Assembly: GCA_963989385.1 (NCBI GenBank)
Contig: OZ022512.1
Location: 24,945,899-25,009,898 of the forward strand
Direction of reading: 5' to 3'
Source of the DNA: Ctena decussata
Taxonomy: Eukaryota; Mollusca; Bivalvia; Lucinida; Lucinidae
DNA: 64,000 bases
Shown here: positions 1-11,189 of the stretch, in pieces
Layout: each line of letters starts with the position of its first letter
Numbering within the stretch: the first letter of the stretch is position 1
Made by a program: the position numbers and the translations under genes
The notes under the pieces: model-generated
Told to the model about the DNA's origin: nothing
The model's database searches: none
What the model saw: only the letters and a program-made list of their open reading frames with translations

Positions 1-615
1 TATGCCCTTTGCTCCTATTTCCGTAGCACTAAATGGAAGTCAAAGAAATAATGTTTTCACTAGCGCATTTTAATAGTTTAATAAAGTGCAATGAAATGTC
101 ATGATATTGAGGACCTGCAGATCAAAAATGAAGTTACAGCATCAAAGAAATGTTACTTAAATCTTTCTTTAAAATCACTGCCCACTGTAAGGAACTTTCT
201 CCTGAGGTCCGTAGGTCAAACGGAAGTTTTGATTCATGAGGTCATACGGTGGGAAATATTTTTAAAGTATAGTACAGTTCAAAGAAGTGGATTTGCTTAA
301 TTCACAAGTGTAAAACTTTTCTGGTTGAGTGAAAATTTTAGTTTTCAAATATCATTTTGAACTCAGGCCCTATAGTTTTATTAACACATATTTCCTGTTA
401 TCTATCTAGTGAATTTCATTGTGGAATAAAAGAGTTAAATTGAAGTGAAAATAGAGAATTTCAATATCTGGTGATTTGAACTGGGCTATAGATATTATAC
501 TAGCAGTAGGAGATCACGTGATCAGCTGTTGACATAGACGCCGGTAAACTACGGAAATAGCGGAAACTACGGAAGTAGGAGAATTGGGTATATAGCCTGA
601 TCGAGGTATAAAAAT
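1..615. other. Flank without a recognisable gene
   Basis: No exon was recognised. The only local structure is a 12-bp palindrome around an E-box (GATCACGTGATC, 512-523), followed by three CGGAA cores at 552, 561 and 570, that is, at 9-bp spacing. CGGAA cores resemble ETS-type sites, but no transcript start or exon could be tied to them. Confidence 0.4.
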
Positions 616-1292
616 CAGGGCTCGAAATTTACACTCGTCCGCTCGTATTTACGAGTAGCTGATCGGTAAGGACGAGTGGAAATTGTCACTGACTTGCCCT
701 GCCGGACGAGTAGGTTTTTCCTCCATGAAAATTGTCTAATTATGCCGTTCAGGAAAAGCACTTTACAAATCGATCAAATTACAGCAAACAAATATTGACT
801 GTAATGCAAAAAGCATGAAATCCCGCATCGTGTAATCTAAAAATGAAAACGGAAATGGCAAACTGTAAATAAACGGTGCGCCTGCGCATATCGAACATCG
901 ACTCGATGAGGATTCGCACCAACGCGGTTTCGCCTAAGTTGTTTGCACTCTATAACTGCACGATTACAAATGCATAATCCAACTCAAATAGTTGTATAGG
1001 ACATTATTTTCACGTCCTCTCTTGAATAAAGCAGAAAAAATCTACTTTGGTGCAGAAATCTTTATTAACGAAACCTCTTTGGCAAAACCTGAATTGGGAC
1101 GAAACCATATACCTACGGAAAGTACCGGAAATAACCGAGTGAAAATGAAACTGAAAGTAGAATACATTCGAGGGAAAAATGAGTGATATCAGACAGTTTT
1201 TAAGGACGAGTAGATTTTTGAAAGGACGAGTAAAAAATTGAAAGCACTTGCCCTGCAGGACAAGTATGTTCACAAAAAAATTTCGAGCCCTG
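616..1292. mobile_element. Non-autonomous TIR element, hAT-like ends
   Basis: The ends are perfect inverted repeats: CAGGGCTCGAAATTT at 616-630 and its complement at 1278-1292. AAAAT directly flanks both sides. The interior repeats a short GGACGAGTA-type motif near both ends. There is no transposase; the two short open frames inside lack recognisable domains. The CAGGG terminus suits hAT elements, but the 5-bp flanking repeat is shorter than the usual 8 bp, so the superfamily is not settled. Confidence 0.75.
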
Positions 1293-1949
1293 AAAATGAG
1301 TGGAAATTACAGAATTATTGCTTGAACTGCATTTGCAATTAAGCTTAACTGCAAAATTGATATGGACAGCAGTATAAGGTTTTTTTATGTGATGGGCAAG
1401 GCACTGCTGGCGAGTAATCCGAGCCTTCTCTGGCTGAAAAAGCCTATTTATAATTTTGATTGGCGGCTTATAAGGGTTTGCAGCCAGAGAAGACTCGGGT
1501 TAGCTGGCGAGCTATCCTGTACGCGGACAGGTCTTGTTCAAAGGTGTGGTTATTGAAGCTGAGCCCCTACCTAGTGGATTTAGTACGTTTTTGCCTTTCA
1601 AACATGAGATTATATGTTGGACTTTTACTTATGGCACATGTCCTTTGGATCTCTTGAGGAAATCTGCAACCACTACCAGCATGCCACAAGCTAGAACAAG
1701 TGGTAACGAAGGCAGTCTGTCATTACAGTGTCAGAGAATGTTGGCTGTGCCATTTGGCTGATTAAACTGACAGCTGTAAACATACATGCGAAACACACCA
1801 TGCACCAAGGTAATATGCCTGTTAGGGTTTGTACCCAGATACAGTTATGTCTATAAACAAGCACAACTTGGCACAAAACGAAACAGGTGAGGTTAACTTA
1901 GAGATAAGCACCCATGTATTGTACTTGAAGAAGTACTAGAGAAGCAGCT
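1293..1949. other. Unassigned, no gene seen
   Basis: No exon, tRNA or clear repeat was recognised. A short imperfect inverted pair around 1420-1500 (pieces of 'CCGAGCCTTCTCTGGCTG' and its reverse) suggests a decayed palindrome. Confidence 0.4.
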
Positions 1950-2187
1950 ATGAGCCGCGACATGAGAAAACCAACAAAGTGATTGTGTGCCCGACGCAGA
2001 CTCAGATCGGCCTGAGCATCCGTCCAGTCTGATCACACTCTTTGCTAAGCACTTAAAGGATAGATAAGTGTCTAAGCTATCTCCATGCAGACAGCGAAGA
2101 CTCTGATCAGTCTGGGCGGATGCCCAGGCTGATCTGAGTCTGCCCTGGGCGCACAACCACTTTGTTGGTTTTCTTGTGTCGCGGCTT
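1950..2187. mobile_element. Palindromic MITE, family A, copy 1
   Basis: This is the first of nine copies in the window. It opens with TGAGCCGCGACATGAG and closes with the complement of that end. The interior holds a second inverted pair (CAGACTCAGATC... / ...GATCTGAGTCTG) around the variable centre. There is no coding capacity. It ends 53 bp before the HSP10 exon at 2241. Confidence 0.85.
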
Positions 2188-2240
2188 TTGTTTTCATTTC
2201 CCACTCTTTTAAGTTACCTAGACGTATCATATAATTTCAG

Positions 2241-2402
2241 GCTCGAGCATTCAAGAAGTTTATACCTATGTTTGATCGGGTTTTGGTTGAAAGATTTGCC
2301 CCTGAAGTGAAGACCAAGTCTGGTATCATGATTCCTGAGAAGGCACAGGGAAAAGTTTTACAAGCAACAGTAGTGGCTACAGGACAGGGAGCAAAGAATG
2401 AG
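2241..2402 (+). CDS. HSPE1: HSP10 exon A (N-terminal half and mobile loop)
   Basis: This exon has 54 codons. The acceptor is ATAATTTCAG ending at 2240 and the donor is GTGAAA at 2403. It starts A-R-A-F-K-K-F, equivalent to the start of human HSP10 after the initiator, and ends G-A-K-N-E. Open reading continues past the donor into a poly-C tract, which is intron. Confidence 0.93.
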
Positions 2403-5400
2403 GTGAAATTTAGCTTCAGCTTAACCAAAATTTTCAGGGTGAACATTGGGCTTCCCCCCCCCCCCCCCCCCCCCCCCTCTTTTTCTATCCACAACACAAT
2501 TAAGCATTCTCATGAATTGATATCTCTCAGTGATTTGTCTTATAAAGTATAAGATCTCCTCCCCCCCCCCCCCCCCCCCCTCTTTTTCTATCCACAACAC
2601 AATTAAGCATTCTCATGAATCGAAATCTCTCAGTGATTGGGTCTTACAAAATATAAGATCTCTCCTCTACTCAGAAGAGAAACCTGTTAGCCTATCCATA
2701 TGTAGATGGCTGTGCTTATACCTACCCAAAAGTTTTGACCTTTTCCAAAAGTTTTGAATGACCTAGAAAAATTGTTTTCTCAAACTGTTAATCAGATTTA
2801 TGTCCCCATTAAATTATTTCAGCTTTGGTTCAGCATTTGTCTGTAGTAAATTTGTTAACTGTCAGAAACAGACAGCAAACAATGAAGACTGGTCAGGCTG
2901 AGCCGGGTGTAGGAGCAGCCATGGTCTAGTGCAGAGCTCCAGTTAGTAAGGGTTAACAGGGATTAAATTCAGAGATGATTTTTTCTTATTTCTTAATGAA
3001 AACATAAGTTGTGACCGCTCAGTAGACCCGTCTTGGAGAGATGGTTCTAATGAGAGGTCACAATATGTTTTTATGGAGTAATAAAAGTATCCCTTGATTA
3101 TCCGTTATCCCTTCCAATCTAGAGCTCTAGTGGGTTACACACTAGGCTGCCAGTCAAGGGGTAACAGGTTTAATGCCCTTCTCCAGCCTTTTCGGATGAG
3201 ACATTTAGCCAAGTTGTCTGTCTCTGTGTGACCTATGTACTTGTGGGACGTTGAATTCAAGGCAGTCTGATCTGGGTCGGTACTGTTTGCAGATGCAGTT
3301 TAGTCACTGCCTTTGGCTGAACTGCTGTTTGTAGCTGCCCTAGCTGTGCAGTTATTAGAGCATGTGTGTTATCAAGGCAAATACGGTATGTACATTTGAT
3401 CTAATGAAGATACAGACTTAAGGAAAGCCAATAGTTTTTGGAGACAGTTGCAGTAAACAAGAGCAACACTTGCAATAAACAAGAGTTGCAATAAACAAGA
3501 TCATCAGTTGCAATAAATAATAATATATATACAAACATCAACTGCTGACTGACACTTGGAGGGAGAAGGGCTCTGTGTCTACTAACCACATCTAACCAGC
3601 CAAAATGCTATGACAAAATAGCTTTGTATCTGAATATTGGCAAATGGATTGTTATACATTGTTTAAAAGACAGGGTTATCCCTCTCTAGAACCAATGATT
3701 CCAAGTATCTTGCATAATTCTGCTATAAACAGGGTTCAGTGTTCTCCCCAGAAATTCCAGAAAGCATGTCGCTTTTAGCACAAAAATCTGATTATAACTT
3801 GTTGATCAATTTTTAAAATCTTTAATATAGCAATGTTTTGTCAAAATTAGCCTAAATTTACATTATAGACAATTTATTGATGATCTTTAATGCATTTAAA
3901 ACAATTTTAATGGCTAAACAATGAAAATAATAGCACTTAAATAAATTTTCATTGGAAATTAAGGCATGTTGCAAAGGTTATTTGAACAGGAAGGCATGTT
4001 GCAAGCGACATGGTATGCCTTAATGGTCTGGGGAGATCCCTGGGATTTTCAATTGCTAAATGTTCCCTAAAATGTAGATATTTGGAATCATTTTGAAAGG
4101 GAATACTGACATCATTTAACCAGCTTGTTTTGCTAAAATAAGGTGATCATGTAATTTTTATCCCCCGACCGAAAGGTTCGGGGGATATAGCGTTATCCCC
4201 CGACCGAAAGGTTCGGGGGATATAGCGATGAGCCTGGCGTCTGTCCGTCCGTCTGTCCGTCCGTCCGTAAACATTTTCTTGTCCGCTCTATATCTTGAAT
4301 ACCCTTTGGAATATTTTCATTATACTTCACAGTTATGTAGAACAGGTCATGACGATGTGTCGCGTACAAGAATGGTAACTCTTGCTATTGTACTTTTTGA
4401 GTTATTTCCCCTTTGGTGAGTTTTTTGGCAGATTCGTGTCCGCCCTGTAACTTGAATACCCTTTGGAATATTTTCAGGATACTTCTCAGATATGTAGAAC
4501 AGGTCATGACGATGTGTCGCGAACAAGAATGACAACTCTTGCTTTCTTCCTTTTTGAGTTATTTCCCCTTGATGGTTTTAGGTGATTTTTTGGCAAGATG
4601 TGTCCGCTCTATAACTTGAATACCTTTTAGAATATTTTCATAATACTTCACAGATATGTAGAACAGGCCATGACGATGTGTCGCGAACAAGAGTGACAAC
4701 TCTTGCTTTTTTACTTTTTGAGTTATTTCCCCTTGATTGTTTTAGGTGTGGTTTCGTGTCTGCTCTATAACTCATATACCTTTTGATATATATTCGTGAT
4801 ACTTCACAGATATGTAGAACAGGTCATGATGACATGTGGCAAACAAGAATGACAACTCTTACTTTCTTACATTTTGAGTTATTTCCCCTTGATGGTTTTA
4901 GGTATGATTTCGTGTCCGCTGTATAACTTGAATACCTTTTGAAATTTTTTCACGATACCTCACAGATATGTAGAACAGGTCATGACGATGTGTCGCGAAC
5001 AAGAATGACAACTCTTGCTTTCTTACTTTTTGAGTTATTTCCCTTTGATGATTTTAGGTGTCCGCTCCATAGCTAGAATACCTTTTGAAATATTTTCATG
5101 ATACTTCACAGATCTGAAGAACAGGTCATGACGATTTGTCTCATACATAAATGACAACTCTTGCATTCAAACTTTATGAGTTATTTCCCTTTAGTATTTT
5201 GAGCTGCTGTTTGAGTCTCTGCTCCATATCTGTATAACCCTGGCCTGCTCCACAATTTTAATAACCTTATACCTTTTAGAATATTGATGAACATGCTGTG
5301 ATATTTTATCAGTGTTCCTAACTCTCTCTCTGACCCCTCCACTCCCCCCCCCCCCCCACCCCCACCAAAAAAAAATAAAAAAAAAATTCTCCAGATTTGG

Positions 5401-7708
5401 ATTCTTTGTCCAAATTCACTTACTAGAGAGCTCCAAATAAGGTTTGTAGGGCTTGTAGTTTAGAAGTTATTCACACATTTTGAAAGTTTAACGTATCGTA
5501 TGCTATATATTTATGTATATGGCGGCTGTTTGAGATGTTACTTCTTTTTAGCAGTCAAGCATACTATTTAGTCTGAATGTTAGATAATCATGCATCTGTT
5601 AAACAGATAATGTCAATCAGAAGCATAAAAGAATGACAATATATTACTTATATGTGTTTTGAAGTGCACCCGTTTTACCAAGGCCCATGGAGGTCTTCGG
5701 TCGGGGAATTTGCCATCTCCTCTGATGGCTATTTTTCATTTTAGAAAGGTGAAGTGACGCCTGTATCAGTGAATGTAGGAGATAAAGTTATGCTTCCAGA
5801 ATATGGTGGGACTAAAGTTATATTAGATGATGAGGTAATGTTTTTAGGAGGAAACAACCCATTTTAGCTTATAAATAGAGGATCTTACATAAGTGCTCAT
5901 GTATTATTGAATTTATTAAACGAGTTGGGGAAAAAGATAAGATGCGAGGCTGTGCCGAGCATCTTATCGGTTTTCCCCAACGAGTTTAATAAATTCGATA
6001 ATACAGGAGCACGAATGCAAGATTCTGTTTATCATATGACACTAAAATCGCATTTTATTAGCAAAATTTGCACTAAAACGTCATGATTTTGCCATTTGAA
6101 AACGCGACGTTTTTATGGCCGTCAACGTATAACGTTACGACGTAATTGCGTATTTAATCCACTAGTGGATTATCGTTTTTAATGCATGGCTTTATTACAC
6201 TCTCAGATGCGACGTCATATGATAATATAGTGCAAAAGGTCATTCTTTGACAAAATAATCAGATTAGTAGTAACTACAATATACTATTATATTAAAATAC
6301 ACTGTTGCATAAACTTAATGGCTGAACACATTCATTGTATTCGGTAAGATGACTGATATTATCACTCATATTGGAAAGATTTAGAAAGTTTTAGAAATAG
6401 ATCAACTCTAGCAGAGATTGTGGAGTAATAATAATTCAGTTGTAAAATAGGTCACATCATAATCTGCCAATATTCTTCACTGTGAAAAAGAAAATTGTTT
6501 GTTTTTCTTACTCTTTTTAAATTTAAAGTGAATAAGAGAACTCACACCATGTAACATCAAGGAATGTAATCTAAACAGCACTAAAAACATCAGCGATTTT
6601 TGTGCTTTGAACAGTGAATTGTTGCTGGATAAAACAAACTTTTTCCATTGCCTCTATGGGCACTTTGTGTTAGAACTATTTGAAAATGTTTTCATAAATG
6701 CAGGCTTCATTAAAACATTAGCAAAGACCAATCTACCTTTGCTGGCCTGCACTTCTAGATTCTGGCAAGTCCCATCCAGTTTGTCGTTCCTGACAGACAG
6801 CTTTCTTGAAATGTCTGAATATTGTTTATAGTAAAACACTGCAGTGCTCCAGATAAGAAGGGGTAATGGAGATTTTCCATCTCCTTGAAAACATATATTG
6901 TGTCCCTCTTTAGAACAGTCAACTCCTGCTGAGAAGGTTCGATTGAGGGGTCACAACTTCAGTTTTTGTTGAGAAGTAAGAGAATTTATCTATGCACTAT
7001 CGTCATAAGCACACTTTATCTGGAGCGCTAGTCTGATCTGGGTCTGCACTGTCTGCTCAGACTTCCCTGTCCCAGTATTTAGAATTTTTGTGGTATGTGT
7101 GTATAGAGGAATCAAACATACCCCAAACTTAGCAAAACCTACCTTATCTGGAGCTCCACACTGGTCTGGCATTCGACACAGACAACGAAGACAATGTACA
7201 ATACCGGTAAACCTGCTTGTTTTGCTCATCAGGATAAGTTTGTTTCAGAAGTGTAGTCTCACAGACCATCTGACCGCCTACTCTTGAAATAGAACTCAAA
7301 AGTTTTACTGAATTGATATGCATATTCAAGAAATGCTTGAAAACAATTTTTGGGCTACAATGACCAGGCAACGGATTGGTGAAAAACCTTATTCAAGCAC
7401 TGCATTTATACTAGACGGAATTTCTTCGAAAATCTGGTTTGACTAAGAGGTATAACAAACTGCCGGGTCCGTAAGAGTGATAGTTTGAAATTAATTTAAG
7501 AAGTATGCGAAAACAATCATGTTTTATAGTACTTTGCCTCATTGCCTGTGTTGAATGCCAGACCAGCGTGAGCTCTGCTACACAGATAATACCGGCTTAT
7601 CATGACTTATACAGACTTGTTTATCCCATGCTCAACCATATTTGTGTTCTTTTTCAGGAATTTTTCTTGTTTAGAGATGGTGATATACTAGGGAAGTTTG
7701 AATCCTGA
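2241..7708 (+). CDS. HSPE1: Mitochondrial 10 kDa chaperonin (GroES/HSP10), 5'-partial
   Basis: This is the co-chaperonin that caps the HSP60 ring in the mitochondrial matrix. Three exons join in phase 0: 2241-2402, 5745-5834 and 7658-7708, giving 100 residues plus stop. Animal HSP10 is about 102, so only the initiator and perhaps a residue or two are missing. Landmarks are F-D-R-V-L-V-E-R in the first exon, the mobile loop with the hydrophobic tripeptide I-M-I that contacts HSP60, L-P-E-Y-G-G-T-K in the second, and F-L-F-R-D-G-D-I-L-G-K at the C terminus. The human gene puts the start codon at the end of a separate exon 1. No ATG followed by a donor was found in the first 2.2 kb, so exon 1 may lie upstream of the window. 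HSP60, often the divergent neighbour of this gene, is not visible. Confidence 0.95.
2452..2660. repeat. Duplicated poly-C tract unit in HSP10 intron
   Basis: There are two runs of more than 20 C, at about 2454-2477 and 2559-2580. Each is followed by the same about 75-bp sequence starting TCTTTTTCTATCCACAAC. This is a tandem duplication of roughly 105 bp that includes the homopolymer. Confidence 0.85.
2932..3128. mobile_element. MITE, CAGAGCTC family, diverged copy
   Basis: It opens with CAGAGCTCCAG and closes with CTAGAGCTCT. The interior holds the ATGTTGTGACC-type arm and its complement, as in the cleaner copies at 54542 and 54858. TCTAGTG occurs at both borders and may be a target duplication. 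Confidence 0.65.
3129..3263 (+). repeat. Diverged tRNA-SINE, body region
   Basis: It resembles the SINEs at 9016, 12159 and 13939. It has TTCGGATGAGAC at about 3190 and GTGGGACGTTGAATTC near the end, with a decayed tRNA-like head (AGTGGGTTACACACTAGGCTG). Confidence 0.5.
3264..4158. other. HSP10 intron, nothing recognised
   Basis: A+T-rich intron sequence. The only pattern is a short GCAATAAACAAGA repeat at about 3450-3520. Confidence 0.4.
4159..5714 (+). mobile_element. HINE-like hairpin-ended tandem-repeat element
   Basis: The 5' end is a hairpin, ATCCCCCGACC / GGTTCGGGGGAT, present as two tandem copies (4159 and 4194). A GTCCGTCCG run follows at 4235-4270. Then come about six modules of about 160-170 bp, each with 'TATGTAGAACAGGTCATGA' and 'GAGTTATTTCCCCTT'. 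The 3' end (TCTTCGGTCGGGGAATTT, about 5714) repeats one arm of the 5' hairpin. There is no coding capacity. This plan fits Helentron-associated elements. It ends about 30 bp before the HSP10 exon at 5745. Confidence 0.7.
5745..5834 (+). CDS. HSPE1: HSP10 exon B (beta-barrel core)
   Basis: This exon has 30 codons, K-G-E-V-T-P-V through I-L-D-D-E, matching the V-G-D-K-V-L-L-P-E-Y-G-G-T-K core of HSP10. The acceptor is TTCATTTTAG ending at 5744 and the donor is GTAATG at 5835. Confidence 0.95.
5877..6240. mobile_element. Foldback element with long palindromic head
   Basis: Arms at about 5878-5948 and 5958-6030 pair around 'GATAAGATGCGAGG', including TTTATTAAACGAGTTGGGG and its complement. The rest runs to GACGTCATATGATAA near 6232. 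The element at 36398-37290 shares both ends (GGATCTTACAT and GACGTCATATGATAA). Confidence 0.65.
6241..6840. other. HSP10 intron, nothing recognised
   Basis: A+T-rich. No exon or clear repeat was recognised. Confidence 0.4.
6841..6985. mobile_element. Remnant of CAGAGCTC MITE
   Basis: It shares the order of motifs seen at 54542: CAGTGCTCCAGATAAGAAGG, then ACATATATTGTGTCCC, then GAGGGGTCACAAC. The right end has decayed. Confidence 0.45.
7658..7708 (+). CDS. HSPE1: HSP10 terminal exon
   Basis: It encodes E-F-F-L-F-R-D-G-D-I-L-G-K-F-E-S and TGA (7706-7708). Animal HSP10 typically ends D-Y-F-L-F-R-D-G-D-I-L-G-K-Y-V-D. The acceptor is TCTTTTTCAG ending at 7657. No AATAAA was seen close downstream; the first clear one is near 8773. 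Confidence 0.94.
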   Translation, partial: EFFLFRDGDILGKFES

Positions 7709-7981
7709 AGACACAAAAGACTTACCAAATATTCAGATTATAAACAATGATAAAAGACAATGTTGTGGTCTGACTTCTGTATATTAGGTCTGTTTGACAG
7801 AAACAGAGGAACTGAACCAAGGGGAACAACTCAAATTCTGTCTGGAACAGCATATTTTTCATTGTATAGTTCAGATCCATTAATTGTTTTCATGAACTTT
7901 GGTGTGAAAGCTGATAAGACCAGTCCTGTGATGTCTGATATGAGTCTGTACTGTTTCCACAGGTATTTTCTGTCCAGATAA
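7709..7981. other. HSPE1: Probable HSP10 3' UTR and flank
   Basis: This follows the HSP10 stop codon and precedes a palindromic MITE. No poly(A) signal was recognised in it. Confidence 0.3.
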
Positions 7982-8314
7982 CACAGGGTATAATCGATTC
8001 CGCCAATTTTCGCTTCCTGCAGAGACTGTCCGTCATATTTGGCTTCTGCCGAGACTGTCCACGAACTCTTGCTTCCTGCAGAGACTACTGTCCTCGAAAA
8101 ATGGCTTCCTGCCGAGACTGTCCGCGTGATTCTGCTTCCTGCCAAGAGCCTTGGCAGGAAGCAGAATCACGTGGACAGTCTCTACAGGAAGCCATTTATC
8201 ATGTACAGAAGTCTCGGCAGGAAGCAAGAGTTCGCGGACAGTCTCGGCGGAAGCCAAATATGATGTACAGTCTCTGCAGGAAGTGAAAATTAGCAGAATC
8301 GATTAGACCCTGTG
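7982..8314. mobile_element. Palindromic modular MITE, copy 1
   Basis: Near-perfect palindrome with ends CACAGGGTATAATCGATT and its complement. Each arm holds about four 30-bp modules that start CTTCCTGC(A/C)GAGACTGTCC. The arms meet at about 8146-8160 (GCCAAGAGCCTTGGC). The open frames on both strands are a by-product of the palindrome. A second copy lies at 55259-55591. Confidence 0.85.
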
Positions 8315-9015
8315 GATAAGTTCAGCGTCATTTGTTGCAAACTCTTTATACTGTAGTAACTTTCATCATTTCTCAATCAGAAGGTTTGCATCATCAAAGG
8401 AAAGTAGCTTGGTTTGAAAAATACTGTCAAACAGTGGTGCTTGCATTATGAATAGTGTACATGTTTTATGAATGCAAAATAGGTTTTATCGATGATGTAT
8501 GAATACAAATATAGATATGTATAAATGATTCAGAGAAGAGAATGTTTTGTTTGTCTTCCTGCCTGCCTTTGCTTTTAGTAAGGAAAAGTAACAAAATACC
8601 TTTGTCAGATATCTGAAAATAGAAAGTTAGGATACTTTTCAGATTCTCCAAATATTTGGGTCCGTTTAAAATCACTTTAATTTGTAACATGGAGAAAACC
8701 CATTGTTGTTGAGATCAAGTAGCAGCAAACCAGGCTGGACAAACATAAGGTGGTGATAATCACTGATTATGTTGAATAAAAAAATCTGCATAAAATACCG
8801 CAAATACATTGAACTTCCTAAAACTTAGCAGCTGTCTTGTGTTTTTTTCCACAGTTTAGAATTCCAAAATGTGTGACTTGTGATGAAAAAGGATTTATAT
8901 TGGAAAAGATCAAAGGGTAATTTGCAACACAAAAGTGAAAAAAAAATAAACAGAAAAAAAGAAGAAGAAAAACATGAGTATTGAAAATGCATTTAAGTCT
9001 TAAGTTAATAATATA
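8315..9015. other. Unassigned, no gene seen
   Basis: A+T-rich sequence with no recognised exon or repeat. An AATAAA occurs near 8773. Confidence 0.35.
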
Positions 9016-9174
9016 GGAGCGGCTGTAGTGTAAAGATAATACTCCGGACTACCAATCCAAGGCTCGCAAGATCGATCACCCGCTTCTCCAGTCTTTCGGA
9101 CGAGACTTTAAACCAAGGTCCCGTCTCCATATGACCTTGTTGTTCGTGGGATGTAAAACTTGAGTTCACTCACT
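9016..9174 (+). repeat. tRNA-derived SINE, family S, diverged copy
   Basis: It has a GGAGCGGCTGTAGTGTAAAG head (box A region), a box B-like segment GCAAGATCGATCACC, then the body motif TTTCGGACGAGACTTTAAAC and the end GAGTTCACTCAC. It is the same family as the copies at 12159 and 13939. Confidence 0.75.
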
Positions 9175-9384
9175 AAGTTGATAATAAGGAGTAAGATGTT
9201 AATGCATCTTCAATAATGATGGTAATTTCAAGATTTTTGTGCTGCAAAATACCCCTCGATTTTTTCTTACATAAACCCATTTTTCATCAGCATGTATTCT
9301 AACTGTAGAGAAGAACAAAAGAAAGAAGTTGGCTCAGTTTTGGGGAGAGTTGTTGTATTTCAACAGTTTATTCAGATGCATGGT

Positions 9385-10371
9385 ATTATGTTTTCCCGCT
9401 GTCCGTGTGTCTGTCTGTCCATCCTTCATACATATGGCTGTCTGTCCGTCCATAAGCACTTCGTTTCCTTTTGATAATTTCAGTATACGAATTGGTCTTG
9501 GAAATAATTCGGTCGGAATGGTTAATGAGCAAATTTCGATATCTTATGACAGAGTTATTGCCCTTGTCAGTGTCACAAAAGTAGTTTTTGATCTCTTATT
9601 CCTTTACGCTTTGAAACATCATTATGAAATTTCACAGAAATGATTGAAATGATATATTTTTTCTGTTGTTACCAGAATTTTGTCCACCAGGGTTATCTGC
9701 CCCTGTCCTGGGGCTATACACATGCATAAAATCATAAAAAATTCTGTATAAAATCAGGGTTGAAAGTGATTTTCCTGAAACTTGCTACAGCTTTTCTGTC
9801 ATGATCAAAATTTTGTCTCCAGGGGTTATCTGCCCCAGGCACAGGGCTCTATACATGTACAATCCATATAAAATCAGATTTTTGGTATATTTTCATGAAA
9901 TTTCACAGAAATTATATGATATTAGCTTTATTTAACAACCAGAATTTAGTCCAGCAGGGTTATCTGCCCCTGCCACAGGCATAAACATGAGGAAAAAACC
10001 CTATAAAATCGGAGTTGAAAGAGATTTTCTGGAAAGTTGCAGTAAATTATCAAAATAATTTAACAACTTTTATGATCCAAATTTTGTCCAGAGGGACTAT
10101 CTGTCCCTGACACAGGGCTATATACTTGTGAGAAATCATTAAAAAAATCTGCATAAATTAAAATCAGAACTGAAACAGAAAGGGATTTTTATGAAACATG
10201 TAACAAAATGTCATAGCAATTATAGCTTCTAGTGATGGTTAAAATTTTATCTCAAGGAGGTTAATTATCTGCCTCAGTCATGGAGCTATATACAAGTATG
10301 AAATCATGAAAAAAAAAAGCCATGAAAGGTTTGCAGTGGCGGGGTATTACGCAGTCGTTTACGATGCTTTT
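9385..10371 (+). mobile_element. HINE-like element, 5' hairpin lost
   Basis: It starts near GGTATTATGTTTTCCCGC with a TCTGTCTGTCC run. It contains about four diverged modules carrying 'GGTTATCTGCCCCTG'. It ends AGTGGCGGGGTATTACGCAG...GATGCTTTTA, the same end as the element at 10927-13020. The left hairpin present in that copy is missing here. Confidence 0.65.
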
Positions 10372-10926
10372 ATTGTACGGTATTCACCTCGAAATCACCA
10401 TCTTAACATCTTCCTAAATATTCTTACACAGATTTTAGTGGGTACAAACCCAGTTCAAACTGCTCCTTAGAGAGCAGTCTAATCAAGATCTGCACTATAT
10501 GCCATTCTACTGGCATATCTTCAGCACATCTAATTAGTCAAATACCAACTGAACCAAATTTCTGGGCAACTACAGAAAAGTTAAAGCATTCTGAGGTTTG
10601 ATTCAGAAACTTTAATAACCATTATACTACAATGATCTTGTGGTGAGGAGAACCTTATTTAGCAAAATAAAGATACCCAAATGAGCCTGGTTCTAAAGGA
10701 GCTCTTTGCACCATCTGCTCCTTTGTTTACTGTCAGCATGTCTTCAACATGACAAAATAGGAACAAACAGATAATGATGAGGTGGCTGAGGAAACATTGC
10801 AAAAAAAAAAAGTAAAAAAGATCAGATTCTGATGAGGTGGCTATGCAAACAACAAGGACCCAGATCAGCTTGGTTTTAATGGAACAGCTTAATCGCAAGT
10901 CTGCAACATTTGTAAAACTGATTTCT
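10372..10926. other. Unassigned, no gene seen
   Basis: No exon was recognised. Pieces with 'AGATCAG...CTGATC' symmetry suggest decayed MITEs. Confidence 0.35.
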
Positions 10927-11189
10927 ATACCCCGCCACTATCCTGTGGCGGGGTATTATGTTTTCACCTTGGCCGTCCTTGCGTCCGTCCGTCCGTCTGA
11001 AGTATGTACGTCCGTCTGTCCGCACTTCGTTTATGTGCGATATTTAAGTATTTATCAACATATTCAGATTTTGCACATGCATTTGGACCAAGAATGTTTC
11101 GCTTGGGATTGTTTATGGACAAGTTTTGATAACTTCTAACAGAGTTATGGCACTTGTCAATGTATAAAAAATGGTTCTTGGCCTCTAGT

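Noticed and set aside
512..590. E-box palindrome plus three CGGAA cores as an HSP10 promoter
   Set aside because: No exon 1 with ATG and donor was found between here and 2241, so nothing ties the motifs to transcription.
8033..8263. Mirror-like open frames on both strands at 8.0-8.3 kb and 55.3-55.7 kb
   Set aside because: Both strands read almost the same protein because the DNA is a palindrome; these are MITE by-products.
8855..8920. Short exon-like frame after an AG (F-R-I-P-K-C-V-T-C-D-E)
   Set aside because: HSP10 already ends at 7708, and the segment matches no family I recognise.
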